DNA of 64,000 bases from Streptomyces sp. NBC_01296 (GCF_035984415.1 NZ_CP130720.1:124001-188000); one strand, 5' to 3'; numbered from the stretch's first letter, positions 24,100 through 33,677 are shown. Numbers and translations: made by a program. Notes: generated from the letters alone by a model not told the origin.

Positions 24100-25890
24100 A
24101 TGCCCACCACCACCTGCAGCGCGCCAGGACACGGGATGCCCCCGCGTCCGAAGTCCCGTTGGGGACGCCGACTTACGGCGTTCTTCGCCGGCACCCTGAT
24201 GGCTGCCGCTCTGCCCCTGGCCGCCGGAGCCCCGGAGGCCCAGGCAGCCGTCGGCATCTTCGAGTACTCCGTCCCCACACCGAACAGCACGCCGATCGGC
24301 ATCACCACCGGGCCGGACGGCAACATGTGGTTCACCGAGACCAACGGCAACAAGATCGGGCGGATGACCCCGACGGGGAGCATGATCGCCGAGTACCCGG
24401 TGCCCACCCAGTTCTCCGCCCCGCACGACATCACCACCGGGCCGGACGGCAACGTCTGGTTCACCGAGCGGAGCCTTGTGTCCAACAAGGTCGGGAAGAT
24501 CGATCTCAGCGGCACCATCACCGAGTACCAGGTGCCCGAAACCTTCAGCGAGCTCACCGGGATCACGTCCGGGCCGGACGGCGCACTGTGGTTCACGGAG
24601 CAGAACGGCAACCGGATCGGCCGGATCACCACCGCGGGCGCCATCACCGAGTACGCCGTGCCCACCGGGCACAGCCAGCCGAACGGTATCGCCGCCGGGT
24701 CGGACGGCAACCTGTGGTTCACCGAAACGGCGGCCGGACAGATCGGCAGGATCACGCCCGCCGGCGCGGTCACCGAGTTCCCGATTCCGGGCGGCGGCGC
24801 CCCGACCGGAATCGCCGCCGGTCCTGACGGCGCCCTGTGGTTCACCGAGTTCGGCGGCGAGAAGATCGGCCGGATCTCCACGGTCGGCGCCATCAGCGAG
24901 TACCCCATCCCCACCACCTCGGGGCAGCCGGAGGAAATCACCGCAGGTCCGGACGACAGCCTGTGGTTCACCGAGCGCAACAGCGGGAAGATCGGGCGGA
25001 TCAGCACGGCCGGTGTGATCGCCGAGTTCCCCCTGCCTTCCTCGGAGCGCGGCCCCTGGGGCATCACCACGGGTCCGGACAACGACATCTGGTTCGCCGA
25101 GACCGCCAACTACATCGGGCGTCTCGACCTGACCGATGGCGACCTCGGCGCCACGAAGTCCGACGCGGGTTCCGACCCCGTCGATGTGGGGCAGAACGTG
25201 ACGTACACGCTCACCGCGACCAACAACGGCCCGCAGACCGCCGAAGGGGTCGTCCTCAAGGACACCCTGCCCGCCGGACTCCAGTTCGCCTCGGCGTCCG
25301 CCGGCTGCACCGCCGCCGGTACCACTCCGGACGTCGTCACCTGTGACATCGGCACGCTCACCGCCGGGAACAGCGCCACGCGCACCATCACCACGACGGC
25401 CACGACCGAGGGGACCCACACCGACACGGCAGCGGTGGCCGGCGCCGTCTCGGACCCCGTCCCGGCCAACGACATCGCATCGGAGACCACCACCGTCGCG
25501 GCGACCACGTGCTTCGGCGAGCAGCCGACGATTACCGGCACCCCCGGCAACGACCAGATCACCGGAACGCCCGGGCGCGACGTCATCCTGGCCCGCGACG
25601 GCAACGACACCATCAACGCCGGCCCCGGCGACGACCTCATCTGCGGCGGCCCCGGCGCGGACAACATCACCGGCGGCCCCGGCATCGACCGGATCGCCGG
25701 CGACTCGGGCAACGACATCCTCCACGGCTCCCCCGGCAACGACACCGTGACGGGCGGAGACGGCGACGACTCCCTGTTCGGTGAGGACGGCAACGACAAC
25801 CTCGACGGCGGCCCGGGCACGAACACCAACAACGGCGGCCCCGGCACTGACATCTGCACCAACCCCAGCACTGGCCCCAGCTGCCCCTGA
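24100..25890 (+). CDS. Secreted Vgb-like propeller / DUF11 / RTX-repeat protein
   Basis: A 596-residue exported protein. A twin-arginine-like signal (SRWGRRLTAFFAGTLMAAAL to EAQA) is followed by seven repeats of ITTGPDGNMWFTETNGNKIG, the pattern of the virginiamycin B lyase propeller. Residues ~350-465 form a DUF11 domain (DPVDVGQNVTYTLTATNNGP, VVLKDTLPAGLQF). The C-terminus has calcium-binding RTX-type nonapeptides (GTPGNDQITGTPGRDVI, GGPGADNITGGPGIDRI, GNDNLDGG). No catalytic residues of true Vgb lyases could be verified. The domain order suggests a cell-surface or matrix protein. It is the main intact cargo of the second tandem element. Confidence 0.85.
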   Translation: MPTTTCSAPGHGMPPRPKSRWGRRLTAFFAGTLMAAALPLAAGAPEAQAAVGIFEYSVPTPNSTPIGITTGPDGNMWFTETNGNKIGRMTPTGSMIAEYPVPTQFSAPHDITTGPDGNVWFTERSLVSNKVGKIDLSGTITEYQVPETFSELTGITSGPDGALWFTEQNGNRIGRITTAGAITEYAVPTGHSQPNGIAAGSDGNLWFTETAAGQIGRITPAGAVTEFPIPGGGAPTGIAAGPDGALWFTEFGGEKIGRISTVGAISEYPIPTTSGQPEEITAGPDDSLWFTERNSGKIGRISTAGVIAEFPLPSSERGPWGITTGPDNDIWFAETANYIGRLDLTDGDLGATKSDAGSDPVDVGQNVTYTLTATNNGPQTAEGVVLKDTLPAGLQFASASAGCTAAGTTPDVVTCDIGTLTAGNSATRTITTTATTEGTHTDTAAVAGAVSDPVPANDIASETTTVAATTCFGEQPTITGTPGNDQITGTPGRDVILARDGNDTINAGPGDDLICGGPGADNITGGPGIDRIAGDSGNDILHGSPGNDTVTGGDGDDSLFGEDGNDNLDGGPGTNTNNGGPGTDICTNPSTGPSCP

Positions 25891-25958
25891 CACCAAGTGG
25901 GTGCTCCCGGCTCCGGGAGCACCCCCTGATCTCGACTGGCGTTGATCCTCTTGGGGCC

Positions 25959-26721
25959 TCACGAATTGGGATGGCCGAGTGCGATCGTGGTCGCGGTCTT
26001 CGTGCCGTGTTCGGGAGTCAGCAGGTCCGAGGCGCGCAGGATCAGCAGGGTAGCGGCGACGTTGCCGACCTCGAACGCGGCGACCACGCCCAGCAGTTTG
26101 CCGAGATCGCCCCGGAGGACGGGCTTGATGCGGATCTTGAGGGGGGACCTTGTCCCGGCTGGTCGGGCGGGTGGTCTTGCGGATGGCGTAGATGATCGCG
26201 CCGGCGGCCAGCAGGCCGGGAATGGCGCAGAGACCGATCGCCCACTGGACGCCGACCCAGGCGACCAGGCCCAGCGCGAGGAAGGGTCCGAAGATCGCGC
26301 CCAGGTTGCCCACAATCCGCTCGAACTCGTACGCCCGCCCGTACGCCTTGGGCGGGACGATGTCCGCCAGCAGGGCGTTGCGGGCGGGTACCTGAAGTCC
26401 GCGTGGGGTCCAGGCGGCGGCACGGAGAACCACCTGCCACTCCGCGGTGGCGCCCGCGGTTGCCGCGCCCACTACCGCGGTCGTCGCGTACCCGCCGACA
26501 GCGACCTTCCACCGTCGCGCCGGGTCGTCTGCGAGGACGCCGCCACCGAACCTGGCCGCCCCCACCTGCGCGTCGGAAATACCCTCGATCGCCCCCAGCG
26601 CAGCGGCGGAAGCGCCGAGCGTGGAGGTCAGCGGGGAGGGCAGCAGCGCGGTCGGGATCTCGTGGCCGACGTCGGCGAGGAAGCTGGCCGAGCCGATGCC
26701 TTGACTCCCCGGGTGAGCCAC
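25959..26721 (-). pseudogene. MFS transporter, frameshifted and truncated
   Basis: The minus strand encodes FLADVGHEIPTALLPSPLTS, ISDAQVGAARFGGGVLADDP, PRGLQVPARNALLADIVPPK-AYGRAYEF and IGLCAIPGLLAAGAIIYAI, all typical of one actinobacterial MFS family. At about 26140 the frame shifts, after which LKIRIKPVLRGDLGKLLGVV and LLTPEHGTKTATTIALG follow. The protein ends at HPNS, where relatives continue into a second transporter half. About 60% of the gene is left. Very long open frames on the same strand across 23539-26721 are shadows of the plus-strand secreted protein. Confidence 0.75.
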
Positions 26722-26796
26722 TTGCCCTGGTCGTGGTGTCGGCAGGCGGTTGCGGCGTCAGTCATGTCGGGCAGTCTGACGGGCGGAAGGGGACGT

Positions 26797-27050
26797 TCAC
26801 AGTTGACGATCCCACCAGCTCCGCAGGCCGGGGTCTGTGATCTCTCCGAGGCCGCCGACCTCGCAGATCACAGGAAATCCCAACTCTTCGAGCACATCCA
26901 TCGGGTTCCCGTGCGAGCTTCGCCCAGGACGAAGTCCGCGAACTCCCCGACAGTCGTCACGTCCACCTCCGCGGGCGTGCGCTGGCCGACTTTCGCGGCT
27001 TCCTCGTGCCGCCACTGGCTATCGCTGCCCCGGATCAGTGGATCCGTCCG
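26797..27050 (-). pseudogene. 3' remnant of an unknown gene
   Basis: One frame reads SQWRHEEAAKVGQRTPAEVD-VTTVGEFADFVLGEA; a one-base shift then leads to NPMDVLEELGFPVICEVGGL-GEITDPGLRSWWDRQL and a stop. Joined, this is a plausible C-terminal ~75 residues of an acidic soluble protein. No family can be named, and the 5' part is missing. Confidence 0.4.
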
Positions 27051-27244
27051 CCATAGCAGCTACGTGCTGGCACCCACGGCGGCGAGAACGACGGTCCTGA
27101 GACGTAGGGTCGTATAGAAGGTGCTGGCGCCACAGTGACGACGGCTTGCCGGCAAGTGCGGCCCGGCCCGGCACTTCCACCCTCCGCCCAAGCGGACCAA
27201 GATCCGGGCCAGTTGCGGACCAAGCTGCGAACACTCCGCCCTCA

Positions 27245-28224
27245 GAGGGTGTTCGATACCGGTTTAGGCTTCCGCAAGGGGTTTCGGGCGGAGGTATTGC
27301 CCGGTTCTGTCCGGGCTGGCGGTCAGGCGGGTGGTCATGGAGTTGACCATGGCCCAGTGGATCATCGAGCGTGACCGGTCGGGTAACGCCTCGCAGTCCC
27401 GGTGGAGCCGCTTGTACCTGGACATGATCCCGAAGGTCTGCTCGACGCGCCATCGGATCGGCTGGACGACGAAGCCTTTCTGTTCCTTGCTGCGGGCGAC
27501 GACTTCGACGTCGATGCCGAGGTCTTCGCCGTGTCTGACGACGCCGTTGTTGTAGCCGGCGTCGACCCAGGGTTTCGTCACGGTGGGCCACTTGGCGGCG
27601 AGGGTGTCCAGGATCTGCTTGCCGCCGGCGGAGTCCTGGACACCCGCGGCGGTGACGATCAAAACGAGGAGGAGTCCGAGGGTGTCGGTGGCGATGTGCC
27701 GCTTGCGGCCCTTGACCTTCTTGCCTGCGTCGAAGCCCTGGGATTCTTCCGGGGCGTTCGGGGAGGCTTTCACCGACTGGGCGTCCACGATCGCCGCGGT
27801 GGGCAGGATTCTGCGGCCCTTCTTCGCCCGTAGTTGGTCACGGAGGGTGTCGTGGATCTCCTCGGTCGTGCCGTCCCGCTCCCACTCCTTGAAGTAGCCG
27901 TAGACCGTGGTGTGGGGCGGGAAGTCGTGCGGCAGGTAGCGCCAGGCAATGCCGGTCCGAGCAACGTAGAGGACAGCGTTCACGATCTCGCGCAGGCTCG
28001 TCACCGGCTCCCGCCCCTCGGCGCGGGAGGCCCGCCACTTCAGGAGCATCGGCTCGATGAGCTCCCACTGATCGTCCTTCAGGTCCGAGGGATATCCACG
28101 TCGTTCAGTCACAGTCGACCAATACCGCCCCCACACCCCCTACCGCTACGAGATCATCGAAACAAGTCCGCGCTCCCACGCCAGAAGCCGGACAGTTGGG
28201 GGGAATCCCCTATCGAACGCCCTC
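27245..28224 (-). mobile_element. IS5-family element with 3-bp target repeat
   Basis: AGAGGGTGTTCGATA at 27244-27258 and its inverted counterpart at 28211-28225 match at 14 of 15 bases. TCA flanks both sides (27242-27244, 28225-28227), fitting a TNA target duplication. The element splits the integrase gene region, leaving only the C-terminal part of the second integrase on its right. Confidence 0.75.
27264..28112 (-). CDS. IS5-family transposase, full length
   Basis: A 282-residue transposase starting GTG 28112 (VTERRGYPSDLKDDQWELIE). Catalytic blocks: AAIVDAQSVKASPNAPEESQ (first Asp), TKPWVDAGYNNGVVRHGEDL (second Asp), and QPIRWRVEQTFGIMSRYKRL (Glu). It resembles the transposase at 13708 in family but is clearly a different group member (FDAGKKVKGRKRHIATDTLG). 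Intact, with intact ends, so potentially active. The eight upstream codons on the ORF are not family-like. Confidence 0.9.
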   Translation of the reverse strand: MTERRGYPSDLKDDQWELIEPMLLKWRASRAEGREPVTSLREIVNAVLYVARTGIAWRYLPHDFPPHTTVYGYFKEWERDGTTEEIHDTLRDQLRAKKGRRILPTAAIVDAQSVKASPNAPEESQGFDAGKKVKGRKRHIATDTLGLLLVLIVTAAGVQDSAGGKQILDTLAAKWPTVTKPWVDAGYNNGVVRHGEDLGIDVEVVARSKEQKGFVVQPIRWRVEQTFGIMSRYKRLHRDCEALPDRSRSMIHWAMVNSMTTRLTASPDRTGQYLRPKPLAEA

Positions 28225-28225
28225 T

Positions 28226-28696
28226 CAGGGCGTCCTCGACCGGCTCCGGAAGCTGTCCGACGAAGCCTGCGTTCCCCGCATCACCGTTCACGGCTTGCGG
28301 CACCTCGCCGCCACGATCACCCTCACCGCTGGAGTCCCGCTCACCGTGGTTTCGAAGACGCTCCGGCACTCCACCCTCTCGACCACCGCGAACCTCTATA
28401 GCCACCTCACCCAACAGGCCGCCCGCGAAGCCGTCGACACCATCGACCACACCCTCACCCGGGCCCAGAAACGCGACAATCGACGGACCTTGATGGAGCG
28501 ACTGCGACCACCGCGCGACCACATCCGGCACCTCCGCGAAGCCCTCAACCAGCTCCGCTCCCCCGCCCCGCCCGCGTTCAGCACCATGTCGGACCGGCCC
28601 CGAACCGGGCGTGCGACCACACCGCGACCACCAGCATCCCGGGCATGGAAAAGGCCGCCCTCCCATGTGAGAGAGAACGGCCTCCGACCTGCATGA
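28226..28696 (+). pseudogene. Integrase C-terminal fragment of the second element
   Basis: After the IS right end the frame reads VLDRLRKLSDEACVPRITVH-GLRHLAATITLTAGVPLTVV and TLRHSTLSTTANLYSHLTQQ-AAREAVDTID, with the His-x-x-Arg, His and Tyr residues of a tyrosine recombinase. The arm-binding and first half of the catalytic domain are not found on the other side of the IS, so a deletion accompanied the insertion. It precedes the att copy at 28703, in the same layout as the first integrase and its att. Confidence 0.8.
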
Positions 28697-28702
28697 AGCA
28701 TG

Positions 28703-28745
28703 GTCGGGACGACAGGATTTGAACCTGCGACCCCTTGACCCCCAG
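28703..28745 (-). repeat. att site: tRNA-Pro 3' end copy 2
   Basis: Identical over all 43 bases to 23752-23794 and in the same orientation. The flanking bases differ, and no tRNA 5' half follows. It marks the end of the second tandem element. Confidence 0.85.
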
Positions 28746-28767
28746 TGCGCCCATCAACATGGGCGCT

Positions 28768-28785
28768 GGTCCCCAACTGGTCCCC
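28768..28785. repeat. GGTCCCC pair repeat, copy 3
   Basis: Exact third copy of GGTCCCCAACTGGTCCCC, 22 bases after the second att copy. Confidence 0.65.
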
Positions 28786-29000
28786 GAGGGGCGTCACCTA
28801 CGGGTGTCACGGCTGTTCGGAAACGACGGGTGCGGCGGCCGTTTCCCCGTCCCTCGTAGCCTCAGTCACGTCGCCCGAGGGCGGGGAGTCGGCCCAGGGG
28901 CCGTCGGCCGGCAGGCTCCGATGGTTCCGGTCTCTCCGGGGCACTCGGCCGGACGGGCGATTGAGCGCCACGGGCTACGTGAGCCCGTCGTTGTACCGGC

Positions 29001-29273
29001 ATGTCTGACTTCATGGTTCAGATCCCCGCGGACTGGCTCGCCCGAGTGTTCCTCTCCCTGCGTCGTGGCACGTCCGCCGATGCCCACGCCCTCGCCGGAG
29101 AACTGCAGCCGTTCACCGAGAAGCCCGGCCAACGGGTGCCGATCCCCCGGACGACGGTGCTGCGCACCGAACTGGCGCTGCGCAGGGAAATCGAGATCGC
29201 CGACGAACAGACCCGGCGCACGGAGTTGTCCGATCAGGCCGGGTACCTGATCAGGACACAGCTCCTCGACTGA
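29001..29273 (+). CDS. 90-aa hypothetical protein
   Basis: The frame starts MSDFMVQIPADWLARVFLSL and is mostly alpha-helical, ending ELSDQAGYLIRTQLLD. It is acidic to neutral with no membrane segment. There is no obvious Shine-Dalgarno site before ATG 29001, but the G/C use at third positions fits coding. I do not recognise a family. It sits between the att copy and the LAL regulator, which is transcribed toward it. Confidence 0.45.
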   Translation: MSDFMVQIPADWLARVFLSLRRGTSADAHALAGELQPFTEKPGQRVPIPRTTVLRTELALRREIEIADEQTRRTELSDQAGYLIRTQLLD

Positions 29274-29475
29274 CCGACACCCGCCGCTACCACGCCGGGC
29301 GCAGTGATGCCCGACCATGCCGTGTGTTTCTCGGGCGCGGCCTTGCGGGCAGAGGCGCTTTCTGTTGGATCGGGTGGCGTGCAAGTCCTCGGCGCCTTGC
29401 ACAGGCCGGACGCGGCTGGCACAACTGCGGGTCGTGGAGGCGAGGAAAATCAGCTGCGGCCGGCACCGCACTTCA

Positions 29476-32154
29476 CTACAGCTCGTGACTGTCGGACGGC
29501 GATGTCCGGGGCGACGGGGGCACGGTGGGGCGGCGAGCGGTCACGTCGTTTCGCCGGGCGTATCGAGCGGCTTCCGACCGGTTCGCCATGTCGAGCTTGC
29601 GCAGCACGGCGGCGACGTGGTGCTCTACGGTGCGTCGCGACAGGAACAGTTCGTCGGCGATCTCGGCATTGCGGAGTCCGTCGGCCAAGAGGGTGAGTAC
29701 CTCCTGTTCGCGGATGCTCAGTCCGTCCGGGCCGGCAGCGCGGGAAAGGCGTCTGGGGATGTCGCGCACCCCGAGTCGGCGCAGGCGGCGCGCTGTGATG
29801 TCGCGCATAGGCCGTGCTCCCAGGCGGTCGAAGGCCGCGAGTGCCTCGCGCAGCATCCCTTCGTCATCGGTGTCGGCGAGCGCGAGCGCGGCCTCGTAGG
29901 GGCAGCCGATCTCCTGCCAACGCTCTGCCGACTCGCGCGGGCGCCCCGACAGCTGGAGCCGGTACGGTCCTGCCGTCTGCGCCGGGACAGTGGCCGGTCC
30001 GTCGGCGCGCGAGAGCCAGTAGGCCAGCTCACCGAGGAGCCACGGCTCGCCCTGCGCCGCGGCGGCGGCCAGGGCAGGGGTGACCAGCGTGCGTACCTGA
30101 TCGAGGTCGCCGGTGTGCGCCGCGGCTTCCGCCAGCGCCGGAGTGGAGCCGATGATCCAGCCGACGACCGGGTCAGCGGTGGCCATGACCGAACGGACCC
30201 GGGTCAGCAGGGGGCGGGGATCGGCGTCACCTCGGCGGGAGCGCAGCCTGCCCAGCACCACCATGGCGATCATCTTGCGTCCGTCTTCCACGCCCGCTGT
30301 GCGCAGCACCTCCGAGGCGAGCGCCTCGGCCTCGTCCCACCGGCCCTGGTCGAGCAGCGCCCGCGACCGGAAGGCGCGCAGCCATTGGCGCCAGACTTCC
30401 TGCCCGTGATCGTCGGTGAAGGAGAGGGCCTCCCCGTAGCATCGCTCGGCCTCCTGGTACCAGCGGCGGGTCACGCAGATCAGCTGGAGCCAGAAGTAGC
30501 CGAGTCCGGCCTGATCGAGTGCGGATGCCTCGCGCGCCAGTTGGACGCTCTCCCCGATCAGGTCGAGGCCGGACACGTCGCCGTCCTGCGCGCGGCCGAT
30601 ACCGATCGACAACAGCGCGAGCGCCCGATCCAGCGGTCCGGTGCCCTCGCCGGCCGTGGCCAGGAGCCGCTCGCCCCAGGTGACCGCGTCAGCGTTGCGG
30701 AACGCCATTGCGGAGAGCTTCGCGCGGATGGCGCAGGCGAGTGCGTACTCGGGCCCCGGCGGCTGCCCCGCCAGCAGCGCGAGTGCCTCGTCGCAGGCCT
30801 TCTCCCCGAGCGGGATCTCCCGGGCCAGGTGCGCCGCGGTGATCGCCACCCCGACCAGCGCCCCGCCCCGCCGACGGTCGTCGCCGACCTCCCGCCACGC
30901 CTCGACGGCCTCCTGCCGGGCGCGCAGGGCGCCGTCGAGGTCGTCGGCGAGATGGCACTCCCGGCCGAGTTCCTCCAGGAGCCCGGCCCGGTCCGCGTCC
31001 GGCCGCCCGTCCCGGAACACGTCGAGCGCACGGCGAAGGTGCGCTGCGGCCTCCGTGTGAGCCCCCAGCGTGGACGCCCGCTGTGCCGCGAGGGGCGCAT
31101 AGGCGAGCACAGCGGCCCGGTCGTCGGCCCGCTCTGCGTGATCGGCGAGCCGCGCCGGTTCCACTTCGCCGGGCGGCCGTGCACCGAGTACGGCCAGTGC
31201 GCGCCGGTGCAGGGCCGCCGCGCGTCCCGGCGGGATCGCCTCCATGACCGCGACTCGGACCAGCTCGTGCCGGAACGCGACCGCACCGTCATCGGCGGCG
31301 ACCAGCCCACCGTCCACGCAGGCGTCGAGGTCGTCGCCCGCCCGGCCCGAAACCGCCTCCACCAGCCACGGGGCTACCCGGGTCCCGAGACAGGCAAGGG
31401 CATCGAGCGCCTCCCGCGCACCCGGCTCCAGGCGGGCGGCGCGAGCAAGCACCGCATCCCGGACCGTAGGCGGAACGGTGGCCCGGCCATCCCCCAGGAC
31501 CTCGATCACGAAGAACGCATTGCCGCCCGTACGGCGGTACAGCTCGGCAGGGTCGATATCCGTCCCCGCCGCAAGCCGTGCCACGGCCGCCTCCGACAGC
31601 ATCGGCACCGTCAGTCGGCGTACGACGGGAAGGGCCGCGAGGTCCCCGGCCAGGACGCGCAGGGGGTGGCGTGCCCCCACTTCGTCCTGCCGGTAGACGA
31701 CGACGAGCATGGCCGGGCAAGCCTCGATGCGGCGGCCCAGGAAACGCAGCAGGTCCAGCGTGGCCTCATCGGCCCAGTGCGCGTCGTCGAGCACCACGAG
31801 GGTGGGGTCGCCGCCGCCCCGCAACTCGTCGAGCATCAGGCGGCGCGCTTCCACCGGATCGGCCTGGCCGGTGAGGTTCCGGCGCAGCGGCGGCGACAGG
31901 CTGTGGGCCATGTCGCGGAGCGGACCGAGTGCAAGGGGCGTGGTGAGGGGTTCGCAGCTGCCCCGGAGCAGGCGCACGTCACCCAGCCCCCGGCAGAACT
32001 CCTCGACCAGGACGGTCTTGCCCGCCCCCGCGTCACCGCCGACGAGAACGAGCCGTCCGGTGCCGGCGCACGCCTCACGCCACCAGCGGGTCAGCGACAC
32101 GATCTCGCCGTCCCGTTCCTCGAGCGTGCAGGGGCCGACCGTCACCTTGTCCAT
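29476..32154 (-). CDS. LAL-type LuxR regulator (ATPase)
   Basis: An 892-residue regulator starting at ATG 32154 (MDKVTVGPCTLEERDGEIVS). The N-terminal ATPase has Walker A LVGGDAGAGKTVLVEEF (about residue 38) and Walker B PTLVVLDDAHWADEATLDLL. A TPR-like helical middle follows. The C-terminus is a LuxR helix-turn-helix: LSIREQEVLTLLADGLRNAE and RTVEHHVAAVLRKLDMANRS. Such proteins are pathway-specific activators in Streptomyces. It is divergent from the FAD oxidoreductase operon, with 117 bases between the starts, so it most likely controls that operon. Open reading continues upstream to 33633 but is a shadow of the oxidoreductase. Confidence 0.9.
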   Translation of the reverse strand: MDKVTVGPCTLEERDGEIVSLTRWWREACAGTGRLVLVGGDAGAGKTVLVEEFCRGLGDVRLLRGSCEPLTTPLALGPLRDMAHSLSPPLRRNLTGQADPVEARRLMLDELRGGGDPTLVVLDDAHWADEATLDLLRFLGRRIEACPAMLVVVYRQDEVGARHPLRVLAGDLAALPVVRRLTVPMLSEAAVARLAAGTDIDPAELYRRTGGNAFFVIEVLGDGRATVPPTVRDAVLARAARLEPGAREALDALACLGTRVAPWLVEAVSGRAGDDLDACVDGGLVAADDGAVAFRHELVRVAVMEAIPPGRAAALHRRALAVLGARPPGEVEPARLADHAERADDRAAVLAYAPLAAQRASTLGAHTEAAAHLRRALDVFRDGRPDADRAGLLEELGRECHLADDLDGALRARQEAVEAWREVGDDRRRGGALVGVAITAAHLAREIPLGEKACDEALALLAGQPPGPEYALACAIRAKLSAMAFRNADAVTWGERLLATAGEGTGPLDRALALLSIGIGRAQDGDVSGLDLIGESVQLAREASALDQAGLGYFWLQLICVTRRWYQEAERCYGEALSFTDDHGQEVWRQWLRAFRSRALLDQGRWDEAEALASEVLRTAGVEDGRKMIAMVVLGRLRSRRGDADPRPLLTRVRSVMATADPVVGWIIGSTPALAEAAAHTGDLDQVRTLVTPALAAAAAQGEPWLLGELAYWLSRADGPATVPAQTAGPYRLQLSGRPRESAERWQEIGCPYEAALALADTDDEGMLREALAAFDRLGARPMRDITARRLRRLGVRDIPRRLSRAAGPDGLSIREQEVLTLLADGLRNAEIADELFLSRRTVEHHVAAVLRKLDMANRSEAARYARRNDVTARRPTVPPSPRTSPSDSHEL

Positions 32155-32271
32155 GGTAGGCAGGCTGCCGCCACAAGGTTGGGTAGCGGCTACCGATGTC
32201 CGCAGCCGGCCCGGCTGCGCATGCTGCGTCATGACCGAAGGAACGGAACGAACGCAGCGGCGGAGGCAGTC

Positions 32272-33546
32272 ATGGACGACTACGACGTGATCATTGTCGG
32301 CGCGAGCATCGCGGGCTGCACGGCGGCCACGGCGTACGGCCGGGCCGGGCTTCGCGTGGCACTCGTCGAACGGCATCGCAGCCCTCAGGCGCACAAGACA
32401 CTGTGCGGCCACTTCGTACTCGGCGGCACGCACGACGTCCTGCAGCGACTGGACTTCTGGCAGCCCCTGGTCACGCACGGCGCGGCCGTGACGAGCGGAC
32501 TCAGCATGTGGACGGAGCACGGCTGGATCGTCCCCCGGCCGGACAGTGCGGTTCCGCCGGCGATCAGCCTGCGCCGCAGCAAGCTGGACCCCCTGCTGCG
32601 GGAGATCGCCGCCGCGACCCCGGGCGTGGACCTCATGCCGGGACACCGCGTCGTCGACCTCCTCCAGGACCACGCAGGCGGCGTACGGGGGGTGGTCACC
32701 GCGAACGGCGAGGCCGAGCGCACCGAACTCCGCGCCCGCCTCGTCGTCGGCGCGGACGGCCACCACTCCGCCGTCGCACGGCTCGCCGAGGTCCCCGAGG
32801 ACCACGCCCCGAACGAGCGCTTCCTCTTCTGGACCTACTACGAGGGCGCGACGATGAACGGCCCCGGCGACGGCCAGGTCTGGCGCGTGGGCCGGGACGT
32901 CGCCGTCTGCATCCGTGTCGACGACGGGCTCACCCAGGTGGGTGTCTTCCCGGCGAAGGACCGGCTCCCCGAGTTCACCACCGAGCGGCAAGGCGCCTTC
33001 GACCGGTTCGTCGGGTGCCTGCCGGACGGGCCCTCCCTCGTCGGCGCCCGGCAGGTGTCGAACCTCATCGGCACCACCGACTACCCGTGCATACGCCGAG
33101 ACCCCACACCGCGGCCCGGGCTGGCCCTGATCGGCGATGCCGCCACCGCCTCGGACCCGGTTCCGGCCGTGGGCTGCGGCTGGGCGTTCCGCAGTGCCAC
33201 GTGGCTGACCGACGCGACCGCCGAGCCCTTGGCCCAGGGCCGGGACCTGCACCGCGCGCTGCGCGACTACCGCCAGGCACACCGGTTCATCGACACGTAC
33301 GACGCTCTCGGCCGGCGGGAGGCACTCGCCAGGCCACCCAGCTCGCTCCAGCGGGCGATCCGCACGGCAGCCGTGTCCGACCCGGACATTTCCCGTCGGC
33401 TCACCGCGTTCGCGATGCGGGCAGCGCCCCCATCGGTACTGCTGAACCCCAAGGTCATGATCCAGGCCGCGGTCGGGTCCCGGGCGCCCAAACTGCGGGG
33501 ACGACGCCCGGCTGCCCCCGCCCGGCAACCCACGGGGCCCTGCTGA
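32272..33546 (+). CDS. FAD-dependent oxidoreductase
   Basis: A 424-residue flavoprotein from ATG 32272, preceded by GGAGG. The N-terminus YDVIIVGASIAGCTAATAYG is the GxGxxG-like FAD-binding motif, with R-A-G-L-R-V-A-L-V-E-R as the closing acid. A second FAD motif is GLALIGDAATASDPVPAVGC (about residue 285). The layout is that of group A flavin monooxygenases and geranylgeranyl-reductase-like enzymes. It is the first gene of a plus-strand operon with nitronate monooxygenase, amidase and cupin genes. The substrate is not evident. It probably hydroxylates or oxidises the operon's substrate. Confidence 0.85.
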   Translation: MDDYDVIIVGASIAGCTAATAYGRAGLRVALVERHRSPQAHKTLCGHFVLGGTHDVLQRLDFWQPLVTHGAAVTSGLSMWTEHGWIVPRPDSAVPPAISLRRSKLDPLLREIAAATPGVDLMPGHRVVDLLQDHAGGVRGVVTANGEAERTELRARLVVGADGHHSAVARLAEVPEDHAPNERFLFWTYYEGATMNGPGDGQVWRVGRDVAVCIRVDDGLTQVGVFPAKDRLPEFTTERQGAFDRFVGCLPDGPSLVGARQVSNLIGTTDYPCIRRDPTPRPGLALIGDAATASDPVPAVGCGWAFRSATWLTDATAEPLAQGRDLHRALRDYRQAHRFIDTYDALGRREALARPPSSLQRAIRTAAVSDPDISRRLTAFAMRAAPPSVLLNPKVMIQAAVGSRAPKLRGRRPAAPARQPTGPC

Positions 33547-33677
33547 CAGCGGCCTACGCCGATCATGACCGGGTTCTTCACCAGGCTCGGGACGGCGGCG
33601 TACGGAATGATGGGGCCGAGAGGCATGTGCCATGGCCGCTCGCCGCGAGGACTGTCGCGAGCCCGCTGGAGGTCCTG

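Noticed and set aside
23539..26721. A 1060-codon open frame on the minus strand
   Set aside because: Most of it is antisense to the secreted propeller protein and to the integrase 3' end, and its composition mirrors those genes. Only the part encoding the MFS fragment near 26.1-26.7 kb is real.
27020..27243. N-terminal half of the second integrase left of the IS5 element
   Set aside because: No recombinase-like residues in any frame on that side; the gene was deleted, not just split.
29317..32271. Plus-strand extension before the FAD oxidoreductase
   Set aside because: It is antisense to the LAL regulator. The Shine-Dalgarno and the FAD motif place the start at 32272.
32155..33633. Minus-strand extension before the LAL regulator
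   Set aside because: Antisense to the oxidoreductase; the regulator family starts near the Walker A domain, matching ATG 32154.
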